From positions 1-10,101 of the forward strand of contig DAOVTR010000028.1 in NCBI GenBank assembly GCA_030633015.1: a stretch of 10,101 nucleotides of DNA, given 5' to 3'. Positions within the stretch are counted from its first letter, which is position 1, and each line of letters begins with the position of its first letter. The DNA is from Bdellovibrionales bacterium (GTDB lineage Bacteria > Bdellovibrionota > Bacteriovoracia > Bacteriovoracales > Bacteriovoracaceae). The notes below the pieces were generated by a model. It made no database searches. It was not told the origin of the DNA and saw only the letters and a list, made by a program, of their open reading frames with translations. This document shows, piece by piece, positions 1-7,226 of this stretch. Made by a program: the position numbers and the translations under genes.

Positions 1-772
1 GGTGCTGTAAAATTATTTCTATACATCTTTGTGATAAGGAGAGGGAGCTTTTTCTAATTAGCTGTTGTGTTAGTTCTGGATGCCCGTGATAGTCCTTCTT
101 TTCAGCACTGCTCATTTCGAATAAATTTTTATGAGATATATAATTGTCAACTTGAGTGACACCTATGTGATGCAAAAAAGCAGCGCATATAATATCAGAT
201 AAAAGTAGCTCATCATTTATATCATTTGTTTTTGCAATAAAATAGCTAACAGCAACGATCCTATTAATAAAGTTGTCTTCTATTAAAAGTTGCTCAGCGA
301 AATATATTGCTAAGCTTACAGTGTGAGAGGTCGTAACATTAAAAGTAACAATTTCATCGTGCGCCCGTTCTATTATAAAATTATAATCATCATTTTTAAT
401 GGATTTTTTGATTTCATGCTGAAAAATAAAAGATTCATTGTCTTGCTTATCTTCTAAGATTTTCAGATAAATCTTTCTTGCTTTTAATAGCGGATGTATA
501 GTAGTTTTTGTTAAATCAGAAACATCTTTTTCATCTAAGCATAACTCTTTTAAGAAGGTCTTTTTTTGAGATCTGTTTACAGAAATCTCTCCTGATTTTT
601 CTGTGATAAATTTAAGAAATTGACGTTTTTTTAAAGTCAGTGGAGAGTTTGCATTTAAATATATTGAGTACTGTTTATTAATAGGATTAAAAACATATAT
701 ATGAAAAGGAAAGATTTCTCTGTCGTTGAGCATTTCTAAACTAATATGAAAAAAATCATTTGGTTTACTCAT
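1..772 (-). CDS. Degenerate HD-GYP domain protein (3' end outside window)
   Basis: This gene is read leftwards from ATG at 772-770 and is open to the window edge (257 codons visible, no stop). The first 120 or so residues match nothing I recognise. From about residue 145 the pattern fits the HD-GYP class of cyclic-di-GMP phosphodiesterases: a helix with TTSHTVSLA (H150), then AAFLHHIG (198-204), then HPELTQQLI (231-239), and ILQH at the edge, where the family has a His-His pair. The hallmark HDIGK reads HHIGV here, so the metal-binding Asp and the conserved Lys are replaced, and the Gly usually following HPE is missing. The family normally hydrolyses cyclic-di-GMP; this copy may be inactive or act as a nucleotide sensor (inference). 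Its start overlaps the stop of the upstream 947-residue gene by 8 bases, which implies translational coupling and a shared job. The GYP motif, if present, lies outside the window. Confidence 0.75.
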   Translation of the reverse strand, partial: MSKPNDFFHISLEMLNDREIFPFHIYVFNPINKQYSIYLNANSPLTLKKRQFLKFITEKSGEISVNRSQKKTFLKELCLDEKDVSDLTKTTIHPLLKARKIYLKILEDKQDNESFIFQHEIKKSIKNDDYNFIIERAHDEIVTFNVTTSHTVSLAIYFAEQLLIEDNFINRIVAVSYFIAKTNDINDELLLSDIICAAFLHHIGVTQVDNYISHKNLFEMSSAEKKDYHGHPELTQQLIRKSSLSLSQRCIEIILQH

Positions 773-3608
773 TGATTACCTTTTTTCTTTTAAAAAAACT
801 TCCTATTTTGATTTTACTTTGTTTTTTTTGTATAAGTGTGTGCGTATCTGCATTGGATGTTTTTTGATATGAACCTTTACCTCCAGTAAGATGGGTCTGC
901 TCTAAAAAGATCCCTCTCATCGACTCTAGTAACAATTCTACTTTTCTGCAGTTATTCTCATCAAATTTAGAAGAAAAACTTACAGTTGAAAAACCCATTA
1001 TTTGATCACCTTCAAAATATGGATAAATAAAGTATGTAGATTCATTTTCAAATGTTAAATCAGACCATGTTGGTAACTTTGCTTCTTTCCATATTTCAAA
1101 TTTTCCTTTTTTAATATCAATCCATTGTTCTTCAAGTGTTTCCATATCTTCCAATATATTAAGATATTTGTGGCCGAGGTAACTTTCTGTAAAAGTTTTT
1201 GATTTGTCTTGATAAATAAAAAAGTTAGTAATACCTTTGAATTGCTTAAAAATAACTTGAGAACAATAATCAAAAATATCGTTAGTATTTATTTTTTTGT
1301 TTTCATACATAGAGTAAATTGCAACAACATGTTCGATCGCTTTTGAGTCAGCAATAATAATATCTTTATTATCTTCAATTTCTTGTTCCTCTTTGCTTTT
1401 GGATATTTTTTTAGTTCTAGATTCTATATCTTTTAATTTCTTGAGCATTTCTAGATATTCTGGATCATCTTCTAAATTTATTTTACTATCATGCATGCTT
1501 TGTTTTTTTCTTCTTTCAATTAGCCCGACAATTTCAAATTCTTTTTTTAATTTACTATAATCTATTGAAAGATCATCACCTTTAGAAAAATTTATATTTA
1601 TATCAATTGTTGCTTGTTTTTTCTTTTTAGCAATACTTATGTCAATGACATTATCTTTCTTATGAAGGTTGTCCCAATCTTCTCCACGCTCTGTTTTATT
1701 TCTCTTTTTAAGGCCATAGTATGTATTTATATGGTTTACTCCATGGTTTTTAATATTACCTTCTGCTTTTAAATCTAGATTGGTATTTTTAAGGCCTTTG
1801 GATTTCATATTATCTGATTCATTATCTTTGCGTGGAAGTTTGTCATCTTTTGTCTCTTTTTCGAGATTTAAATCTATGCTATTATTTTTGTCAATATTTT
1901 TGGACTCACTATCATTATTTTTAGTTTCATTTAAATCTTTACGTTGTTTTTTGATATTTAAAATGGTCTCGGTTTTTTTTGGTTTTTCATTTTGATCTTT
2001 ATCAGGCAAGTTTTGGCCTTTTTGTAGGTCATACTTCTTTTTTGATTGGCTATCATTGGACTGATTGTTTGTTTTAGTATCTTCTAACTCAATTTTTATA
2101 TGTTTTTGTGGTGTTTTTTTATCTTGATCATCGTTTTCATTTTGTTCATTATATATGTCAGTATCTTTTGGTGAATCTTTAAGATCTAGATCAATTGTTT
2201 CATGTTGTTTTTTTTTGTTTTTTGATTGGTCAATTTCAATCTCGATGCTATCTTTGGATTTTGTCTTTAAATAATCATCATTTTCATCATCTTGATTTTC
2301 TTCCAATTGTTTTTTAGGTTTTTGTAGATTGAGATCAATTATCTTATGTTTATTTTTATTATGCTTTGATTTATTGTCTTCTTTTATAGAAGGCGACTCA
2401 TCTTCAGAATCTTCAAGATTAAGATCAATATTTTGTAGCCTTTTTTTTGCATTACTTAATTCAGTATCTTCTTCTTCGCTGAAAATATCATCAAACGACT
2501 TATTTGTTTTTTCTAATTTAAGATTTGTCTTTTTGTTTTTTCCGTAAAGGTCAGCCTGGTCTTGTTCTTCTGAGAAGTTGTGTCCATCTTTCTTCTTTGC
2601 TTTTTCAAGACTTATTTCAATTTGTTGTTTTTTCTTTTTTGGTTTAGAAAGTTCCTCATCTGAATAACCCCTGTCTCTCATCGCTTGAATTTCTAAATCA
2701 ATTTCTTGTTTTTCTTTTAAAAATAGAGGATCATTCTCTTCTTCAAAAGTCGAGAGATTGTTTTTTTTTATTTTTTCAATTTCTATTTCAATATTATCTG
2801 TTTTTCTACTTGTTTTATAGTATGTATCGAGCCGTGAATAATTAATGTGATCATGGGCTGGTTTTTTTTCTTGGCCAGCATTTTTATCAATATCAAGTTC
2901 ACTGTTTTTTTTAACTTGCAGTTCTTCGTTTTTATCTTCATTTTCGGGATAATGTTCATCATTAATATCGGTATTGTTTATAAGATCACTTGATAGGTTA
3001 AGGTCAAAACTTGCGACTTTTTTAATTTCATCAGATTCTTCTTTTTGTTTGTCACTATCGAGCAATCTTTTCTCTACTTTTTGTGCTTCTTGCATGCTTG
3101 TCAGTTGTTCATCTTTGGCCTTTTTAATAACAATTTTATCTTCATCTTTTTTACTGTTTTTAATTTCTTCAAACAGTTGAATTGACTTTAACAGAAGTTT
3201 TATTTTATAGAGAACGGTTTTAGGATTTATTGGTTCTTGGATATATTCAGTTAGTCCAACTTTACTTAATTTATTTAAAATTGCAGGATTAATTTTTTTA
3301 GGTGTAATTAGTAAAACCTTGGACTTGAACTGTTTTATATAGCCAGATGTAAGTTTGAGCATTAAAGCACATCTTTTTGGAGAGGTAATAATTGTTAAAC
3401 TGGGCCCTAATGCTTGTAATAATTGGGCTGCTTCTTCGCCAGTTTCAACTTCAAAGATTTCAAAGTTTTTTTCTTCAGAAGTGATGCCATTTGCCATGTC
3501 ATTTTCACTAGGTTTTTCAGTAAGAAGTATCTCTTCTAGAATTATTTTTAATTTAGAAACTGATTTAGAAAATGGTTTTATAAATATAATTGGTTTTTTA
3601 CTACTCAT
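765..3608 (-). CDS. Large regulator-like protein: receiver-like N-terminus, repeat-bearing disordered linker, GAF-like C-terminus
   Basis: This 947-residue protein belongs to no family I can name. Residues 5-143 alternate hydrophobic strands and helices and end in KVLLITPKK...GLTEYIQEPINPKTVLYKI, which resembles the last half of a response-regulator receiver domain. The Lys of the usual K-P-[IL] is Glu, and the acidic pocket and phospho-Asp are not evident, so it looks like a pseudo-receiver. Residues 150-680 are Lys/Asp/Glu/Asn-rich, probably disordered, and contain the repeated strand-like motif described separately. IDYSKLKKEFE (682-692) starts a mainly helical, charged stretch to about 745. 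Residues 750-906 look like a GAF-type sensor domain: FFIYQ, a Trp-rich middle, then YFIYPYFEGDQIMGFSTVSF and a closing helix. The tail (910-947) is basic. ATG at 3608 is preceded by only a weak AAGAA ribosome site. It is first in a unit with the overlapping HD-GYP gene. There is no signal peptide or membrane segment, so it should be cytoplasmic. A signalling or scaffold role is inference. Confidence 0.8.
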   Translation of the reverse strand: MSSKKPIIFIKPFSKSVSKLKIILEEILLTEKPSENDMANGITSEEKNFEIFEVETGEEAAQLLQALGPSLTIITSPKRCALMLKLTSGYIKQFKSKVLLITPKKINPAILNKLSKVGLTEYIQEPINPKTVLYKIKLLLKSIQLFEEIKNSKKDEDKIVIKKAKDEQLTSMQEAQKVEKRLLDSDKQKEESDEIKKVASFDLNLSSDLINNTDINDEHYPENEDKNEELQVKKNSELDIDKNAGQEKKPAHDHINYSRLDTYYKTSRKTDNIEIEIEKIKKNNLSTFEEENDPLFLKEKQEIDLEIQAMRDRGYSDEELSKPKKKKQQIEISLEKAKKKDGHNFSEEQDQADLYGKNKKTNLKLEKTNKSFDDIFSEEEDTELSNAKKRLQNIDLNLEDSEDESPSIKEDNKSKHNKNKHKIIDLNLQKPKKQLEENQDDENDDYLKTKSKDSIEIEIDQSKNKKKQHETIDLDLKDSPKDTDIYNEQNENDDQDKKTPQKHIKIELEDTKTNNQSNDSQSKKKYDLQKGQNLPDKDQNEKPKKTETILNIKKQRKDLNETKNNDSESKNIDKNNSIDLNLEKETKDDKLPRKDNESDNMKSKGLKNTNLDLKAEGNIKNHGVNHINTYYGLKKRNKTERGEDWDNLHKKDNVIDISIAKKKKQATIDININFSKGDDLSIDYSKLKKEFEIVGLIERRKKQSMHDSKINLEDDPEYLEMLKKLKDIESRTKKISKSKEEQEIEDNKDIIIADSKAIEHVVAIYSMYENKKINTNDIFDYCSQVIFKQFKGITNFFIYQDKSKTFTESYLGHKYLNILEDMETLEEQWIDIKKGKFEIWKEAKLPTWSDLTFENESTYFIYPYFEGDQIMGFSTVSFSSKFDENNCRKVELLLESMRGIFLEQTHLTGGKGSYQKTSNADTHTLIQKKQSKIKIGSFFKRKKVINE
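1593..2792 (-). repeat. About 14 dispersed copies of a five-residue strand-like motif, spaced about 30 residues apart
   Basis: Within the 947-residue protein, short motifs of alternating hydrophobic and charged/polar residues (consensus I-[DE]-[LI]-x-[LI], often followed by E/K) begin near residues 273, 303, 330, 361, 394, 424, 455, 472, 504, 549, 578, 609, 655 and 668; a further outlying copy, FDLNL, sits at 201. Examples are IDLNL (394, 424, 578), IEIEI (273, 455), IDLDL (472) and IDISI (655). Successive distances are 30, 27, 31, 33, 30, 31, 17, 32, 45, 29, 31, 46 and 13 residues. The DNA between copies is not conserved, so this is a protein-level repeat in an otherwise charged linker. Blocks containing HIN and TYY (254-264 and 626-631) flank the array on both sides. 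Confidence 0.75.
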
Positions 3609-3655
3609 ATAAATTCTTATCGAAAAAATCTAGGATAATTATAATAATTTCTTTC

Positions 3656-3683
3656 ATTATAATGGGAATCTGAAAGGCGTTAA
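3656..3683 (-). promoter_or_regulatory. Sigma-70-like promoter of the 947-residue gene and HD-GYP unit
   Basis: On the minus strand, TTAACG (3683-3678) and a perfect TATAAT (3661-3656) are separated by 16 bases, about 50 bases upstream of the ATG at 3608. A second TATAAT lies at 3643-3638 but has no convincing -35 box. Assignment is by consensus only. Confidence 0.5.
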
Positions 3684-3728
3684 TATCGTTTTAGTCGGGT
3701 ATTTAAAAAGATAAATGGAAAAAATTTC

Positions 3729-3755
3729 TCAAGGAAAATAATTCTACACCGATTA
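3729..3755 (+). promoter_or_regulatory. Candidate sigma-28 (FliA-type) flagellin promoter
   Basis: TCAA (3729-3732), 15 bases, then ACCGATTA (3748-3755) matches the flagellar sigma-28 consensus TAAA-N15-GCCGATAA at 3 of 4 and 6 of 8 positions with exact spacing. It would start transcription near 3762, giving a leader of about 118 bases before the flagellin ATG. No sigma-54 type GG-N10-GC element was seen in this gap. It is on the opposite strand to the divergent promoter at 3656-3683. Confidence 0.45.
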
Positions 3756-3764
3756 AGTTAAAAG

Positions 3765-3842
3765 AACATGATCCATGGTGGATCTGTTATCAACAAAAGA
3801 TCTAAGAGCATCACGCTCATTGATCCTCATGGTTAGGGGATT
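3765..3842 (+). promoter_or_regulatory. Structured flagellin mRNA leader with three hairpins
   Basis: Hairpin 1 (3765-3788) pairs AACA plus GATCCA with TGGATC plus TGTT, with one bulged T and a TGG loop, for 10 base pairs. Hairpin 2 (3806-3818) pairs GAGC with GCTC. Hairpin 3 (3822-3842) pairs GATCCTC with GGGGATT through seven pairs, two of them G-T. Hairpins 1 and 3 share the words TGATCC and ATGGT. GGA triplets occur in both stems and in the Shine-Dalgarno sequence (3868-3875), which is the pattern expected where CsrA-type repressors bind; a CsrA role is only an inference. Confidence 0.4.
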
Positions 3843-3879
3843 AGCACCAGAACGGCGCAGCTAAGACAAGGAGGACTCA

Positions 3880-4713
3880 ATGGGTTTACGTATCAATACG
3901 AACGTTACTTCTCTCGCCGCACAACGAACCCTAGGCGTTAGCAATGCAGAACAAGAAAGTACATTAGGAAAATTATCCTCAGGAACAAGAATTGTTCGAG
4001 CATCAGACGACGCGGCCGGTTTGGCCATCAGTGAAAAATTGAAGGCACAAATTAGGGGTGTTAATCAAGCGGAAAGAAATGCAAGTGATGGTATCTCACT
4101 AATTCAAACAGCAGAAGGTGGTTTGAATGAGGTATCTAACATTTTAATCCGTCTAAGAGAACTTTCGATTCAATCAGCTTCAGACACAGTTGGAGATGCA
4201 GAGAGACAGTTTACTGATCTTGAGTATCAAAACTTGAAGCAAGAAATTGAAAGAATTTCTCAGGTTACAGAGTTTAATGGTAAAAAACTATTAAACGGAA
4301 CTGGTGATACTTATGATTTTCAAATCGGTATCAACAATGATGATTTTCAAGACCGTATCAAGTATGATGCTGCGATGTCAAATTCAACAATTGACAATTT
4401 AAATGTTGCAAGCCTTGGAGTTGATTCGAAAGAAGGTGCTCAAAATGGTTTAGAAGTACTTGATAATGCAATTCAACAAATCTCAGGAGAGAGAGCTGAA
4501 CTAGGTGCTATTCAAAATAGACTAACATCTACAATTCAGAATTTACAAATTTCTTCTGAAAATATGAATGCTGCAAATTCACGAATAAGAGATACTGACT
4601 ATGCCGCAGAAACAGCAAAGAACACTAAGTTAAATATTATAACTCAGGCTGGTACTTCTGTTTTGGCTCAAGCTAATGCTCAAGGGCAAACGGCTCTAAA
4701 ATTAATTGGCTAA
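3880..4713 (+). CDS. fliC: Flagellin
   Basis: This is the filament subunit of the flagellum, exported by the flagellar type III system and polymerised outside the cell. The 277 residues consist almost entirely of the conserved terminal D0/D1 helices: MGLRINTNVTSLAAQRTL at the start, KLSSGTRI and ASDDAAGLAISEKL (31-54), RLRELSIQSASDT (91-103), EFNGKKLLNG (131-140), and the C-terminal NSRIRDTDYAAETA (233-246) and VLAQANAQGQTALKLIG (261-277). The variable D2/D3 insert is reduced to about 40 residues, giving a short flagellin like those of Bdellovibrio-type filaments. The start is firm: AAGGAGGA lies at 3868-3875, five bases before ATG. GC and codon use look more optimised than in the neighbours, as expected for a highly expressed gene. 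It is transcribed alone, between a sigma-28-like promoter and a strong terminator. Related bacteria often carry several flagellin copies, so the paralogue identity (fliC1 and so on) cannot be given. Confidence 0.97.
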   Translation: MGLRINTNVTSLAAQRTLGVSNAEQESTLGKLSSGTRIVRASDDAAGLAISEKLKAQIRGVNQAERNASDGISLIQTAEGGLNEVSNILIRLRELSIQSASDTVGDAERQFTDLEYQNLKQEIERISQVTEFNGKKLLNGTGDTYDFQIGINNDDFQDRIKYDAAMSNSTIDNLNVASLGVDSKEGAQNGLEVLDNAIQQISGERAELGAIQNRLTSTIQNLQISSENMNAANSRIRDTDYAAETAKNTKLNIITQAGTSVLAQANAQGQTALKLIG

Positions 4714-4734
4714 AATTAGCAGTTAAATTTTAAT

Positions 4735-4769
4735 AAAAAAAGCACCTATCGAATGATGGGTGCTTTTTT
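4735..4769 (+). terminator. Rho-independent terminator after flagellin
   Basis: A 10-base-pair stem (AGCACCTATC at 4741-4750 with GATGGGTGCT at 4755-4764, one G-T pair) closes a GAAT tetraloop and is followed by a run of T (4764-4769). The A-run before the stem extends the pairing. It ends the flagellin transcript 20-odd bases after the stop codon and insulates the transporter gene. Confidence 0.92.
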
Positions 4770-4787
4770 ATTTATTTTATGTAATAT

Positions 4788-4816
4788 TTTACTAAGTTAA
4801 TAGTTCAAGATAAAAT
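4788..4816 (+). promoter_or_regulatory. Sigma-70-like promoter for the transporter-folE unit
   Basis: TTTACT (4788-4793), a 17-base spacer and TAAAAT (4811-4816) match the -35 and -10 consensus at 4 of 6 and 5 of 6 positions. It lies just after the flagellin terminator and about 44 bases before the transporter start. Confidence 0.45.
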
Positions 4817-4859
4817 TTATTTTCAAATATTAATTTTAAGAAATGATGCATAAAAACAT

Positions 4860-6521
4860 ATGAAAAATTTAGAAGTGATATATCTCTTTCTTGGTGGGGC
4901 AGGAATTTTTATTTTTGGAATGAACTCCATCTCTAATTCTCTTCAAACAATTAGTAGTGAATTGGTAAAAAAAATCACAATAGAATCTAGTTCTAATTTT
5001 GTTTATGGATTTTTAAAAGGTGTAATTACGACTATTACGACTAATAATTCGTATGTTACCATACTAATGTTTGCAGGACTTGTGAATGCTTCAATTGTTA
5101 CAACTATGGAAGGATTAGCATTTAGTTTGGGGGCAAACCTTGGAACTTCTCTTACGACATGGATCTTTTTTTTAAAGCTTCAACCTTATAGTCTACTTCT
5201 GATTTCATTAAGCGTTTTGCCATATCTATTTTTTAAAAACAGGCGTTTAAAGCAATTTGGAAGCTTTCTTTTTGCGTTGGGATTAGTCTTTTTAGGTATG
5301 AATTTTATTCAGCAGGCATCAGAGCTTTTATATTATAAATTTCCTCTTTTCCTTAAATTCGATAGACAGATATTTTATCCCGTACTGTTTTTTATAAGTC
5401 TTTTTTTGAGTATGTTTATCAAGTCATCATCAGCACTGTTGGGGATAATTATTGCGATTGTGTTGGGAGGTTTTTTAGATGTTAAGTTGGCAATAATTTG
5501 TGTGATGGGCATGAATTTAGGAGAGCCAATAGGACTGTATTGGACAGCTAAAAAGGCAGATGTAGTTGCAAGAAGAGTTTTAGGTGGAAATTTATTAATT
5601 AATCTTGTCGGAGTTATAGTAATTATTGCTTTATTTAAGCAATATGTCATTGCACTTGAGTATCTCATTCCAGGTAATATTTTGAAGTTTGGACAGCCTA
5701 ATAATTATTCTTTAATTTTTTCAATTCTTTTCACTCACACTTTGTTTAATATTTTCATCTCTATTTTTGGAATTTTATTTATTAAGAAAATTGAGCTGTT
5801 TATTGAGCATATGTTACCTGGAAATAGACTGAAAGAGACGCATCATCTTGCTTTATTGGGAGAGCCAGGAGAGCTGATTCCATCAATGGCAATTATTCAG
5901 GCAGAACAAGAGATGCTAAAATTAACTTCACTTGCAAGAGAACAATTTGATATTACGAGAGCATATCTATACGGATCAGGAAATAGTGCGAGAGCTTTAG
6001 CCAAAATTAAAGAGTTAGAACGCTCAACTGATGATATTAAAAGAGAAGTAGGATTTTTCTTGTCTAAATTAATGCAAAAAAACCTGACACCTGCTCAATC
6101 AGCAACGGCCCAACTAATCTTAAGGGTGGTTGGAGAGATTGAGAATATATCAGATTATCTTGATCGATTAGCAACTTATCATACAGGATTAGGTGCTGAG
6201 GCACAGCTTTCTGGAGATGCAAAAAGTGAACTATTATCACTTTTTGATGAAATTATTGATTTTTATATCTCTGTTGTTAAGGCCCTAGAGGATAGAAAGC
6301 TTCATGATGGTAAAAGAAACGCCGAAAAAGCAGTAGATCTTAGAGTTAAAGCTCAAAAGATTCGAGCTACTCATATTGAAAGAATTGCTAATGGTAATTT
6401 TGAGACCTTAACAGCAGTTGTTTATTCTGATATTGTCCTTGTGTTAAAAAAAGTAAGGAGCCATTGTCAAAATATTTCTCAAGCAATTGATAGGGAAATT
6501 CAGGTGGTCGAATCATATTAG
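4860..6521 (+). CDS. Na/Pi-cotransporter family membrane protein with PhoU-like C-terminal domain
   Basis: The protein (553 residues) has an N-terminal membrane half with the inverted repeats of the Na/Pi cotransporter family, and a soluble helical C-terminal half (about 340-550) resembling PhoU. The opening LGGAGIFIFGMNSISNSLQ (11-29) is typical. Repeat 1 has GVITTITTNNSYVT (54-67) and GANLGTS (91-97). Repeat 2 has IKSSSALLG (187-195) and GMNLGEPIG (217-225). Family members import phosphate with sodium, with QSSS motifs in each repeat binding the substrates. Here repeat 1 has TNNS and repeat 2 KSSS, so substrate or coupling may differ. About 8-9 hydrophobic segments place it in the inner membrane. 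The ATG at 4860 lacks a good Shine-Dalgarno sequence, but an in-frame stop at 4851 excludes an earlier start. folE follows after 12 bases, so the two are probably co-transcribed. The exact substrate is not certain. Confidence 0.85.
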   Translation: MKNLEVIYLFLGGAGIFIFGMNSISNSLQTISSELVKKITIESSSNFVYGFLKGVITTITTNNSYVTILMFAGLVNASIVTTMEGLAFSLGANLGTSLTTWIFFLKLQPYSLLLISLSVLPYLFFKNRRLKQFGSFLFALGLVFLGMNFIQQASELLYYKFPLFLKFDRQIFYPVLFFISLFLSMFIKSSSALLGIIIAIVLGGFLDVKLAIICVMGMNLGEPIGLYWTAKKADVVARRVLGGNLLINLVGVIVIIALFKQYVIALEYLIPGNILKFGQPNNYSLIFSILFTHTLFNIFISIFGILFIKKIELFIEHMLPGNRLKETHHLALLGEPGELIPSMAIIQAEQEMLKLTSLAREQFDITRAYLYGSGNSARALAKIKELERSTDDIKREVGFFLSKLMQKNLTPAQSATAQLILRVVGEIENISDYLDRLATYHTGLGAEAQLSGDAKSELLSLFDEIIDFYISVVKALEDRKLHDGKRNAEKAVDLRVKAQKIRATHIERIANGNFETLTAVVYSDIVLVLKKVRSHCQNISQAIDREIQVVESY

Positions 6522-6533
6522 TACGAGGTTAAA

Positions 6534-7115
6534 ATGAAAAATATATTTCCTGGAGATCCTAAAAAAGCCGAGAAGGCCATTGGAGAAATACTTAAGTATC
6601 TTGGAGAGGATATGAATCGAGAGGGACTATTGGAAACTCCCAAAAGAATGGTCAAATCTTGGGAACGTATATTTGGAGGATATGGACAGTCTCCGTTAGA
6701 AATTCTTACTTTTTTTGAAGAGGACGATGTAATTCCTCACGGTCAGATCATATTATTAAAAGACATTGAATTTTTTTCAACGTGCGAACATCACTTTCTT
6801 CCTTTTTCTGGGAAGGCCCATGTTGCATATATTCCTAAAAATAGGGTAGTCGGTGTTTCTAAGCTTGCAAGATTAATTGAAATTTTTGCTCGAAGGCTTC
6901 AGATTCAAGAGAGAATAGGAAATCAGGTTACCCATGCAATTATGGAGAATATTGGAGCCTTGGGAGCCGCTTGTATAATTGAAGCTCAGCATCTGTGTAT
7001 GAGTTGTCGTGGTGTAGAAAAGCAAAATTCAGTTATGGTGACCTCCTCTCTTCGAGGTGTTTTTATGGATAATGCCATAACAAGAAGCGAACTTATGAAC
7101 TTAATAAAAAGATAA
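6534..7115 (+). CDS. folE: GTP cyclohydrolase I (type I, FolE)
   Basis: FolE converts GTP to 7,8-dihydroneopterin triphosphate, the first step of folate (and, in many bacteria, queuosine-type 7-deazapurine) synthesis, as a cytoplasmic homodecamer with active-site zinc. The length of 193 residues fits the family. Visible signatures are [13 protein letters not shown] (31-43), [20 protein letters not shown] (82-101), [22 protein letters not shown] (107-127 region) and [23 protein letters not shown] (151-173). The zinc ligands are Cys84, His87 and Cys155; the spacing of 71 between the two cysteines equals that of the Escherichia coli enzyme (110 and 181). His86 is the family's catalytic histidine. 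The gene starts 12 bases after the transporter stop, with a weak GAGG element just before, so it probably shares the transporter's promoter. No functional link between the two products is obvious. No clear terminator follows it. Confidence 0.97.
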   Translation: MKNIFPGDPKKAEKAIGEILKYLGEDMNREGLLETPKRMVKSWERIFGGYGQSPLEILTFFEEDDVIPHGQIILLKDIEFFSTCEHHFLPFSGKAHVAYIPKNRVVGVSKLARLIEIFARRLQIQERIGNQVTHAIMENIGALGAACIIEAQHLCMSCRGVEKQNSVMVTSSLRGVFMDNAITRSELMNLIKR

Positions 7116-7225
7116 GGAATACTAATTGCGCAAAGGGTCACCAAATCTTAATATATTTAAAGAAATTTACTTTTTAAGCTAATATGGTATTTTGTTTTTC
7201 TTGGTGTAATTATTAATTTTTTTAT
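7116..7225 (+). other. Intergenic leader before infC
   Basis: This AT-rich gap separates folE from the translation cluster. It holds only weak promoter-like pairs: TTGCGC (7126-7131) with TAATAT (7149-7154) at 17 bases, and TTAAAG (7157-7162) with TAATAT (7180-7185) at 17 bases. Neither is convincing. There is no intrinsic terminator, so read-through from folE is possible. Confidence 0.3.
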
Positions 7226-7226
7226 A

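Noticed and set aside
1055..1273. A 72-codon minus-strand frame inside the 947-residue gene
   Set aside because: It is in another frame of the same strand over the GAF-like domain, with no ribosome site and no domain.
1593..2792. DNA-level tandem repeat or CRISPR-like array
   Set aside because: The copies are conserved as short peptides, not as DNA, and the spacers vary; there is no direct-repeat sequence of useful length.
1780..3612. Several plus-strand open frames of 68-85 codons opposite the 947-residue gene
   Set aside because: They mirror the Lys/Asp/Asn-rich minus-strand gene, giving Ser/Phe/Leu-rich translations without ribosome sites or recognisable domains.
5375..5668. A 97-codon minus-strand frame inside the transporter gene
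   Set aside because: It lies wholly antisense to a well-supported membrane domain and has no supporting signal.
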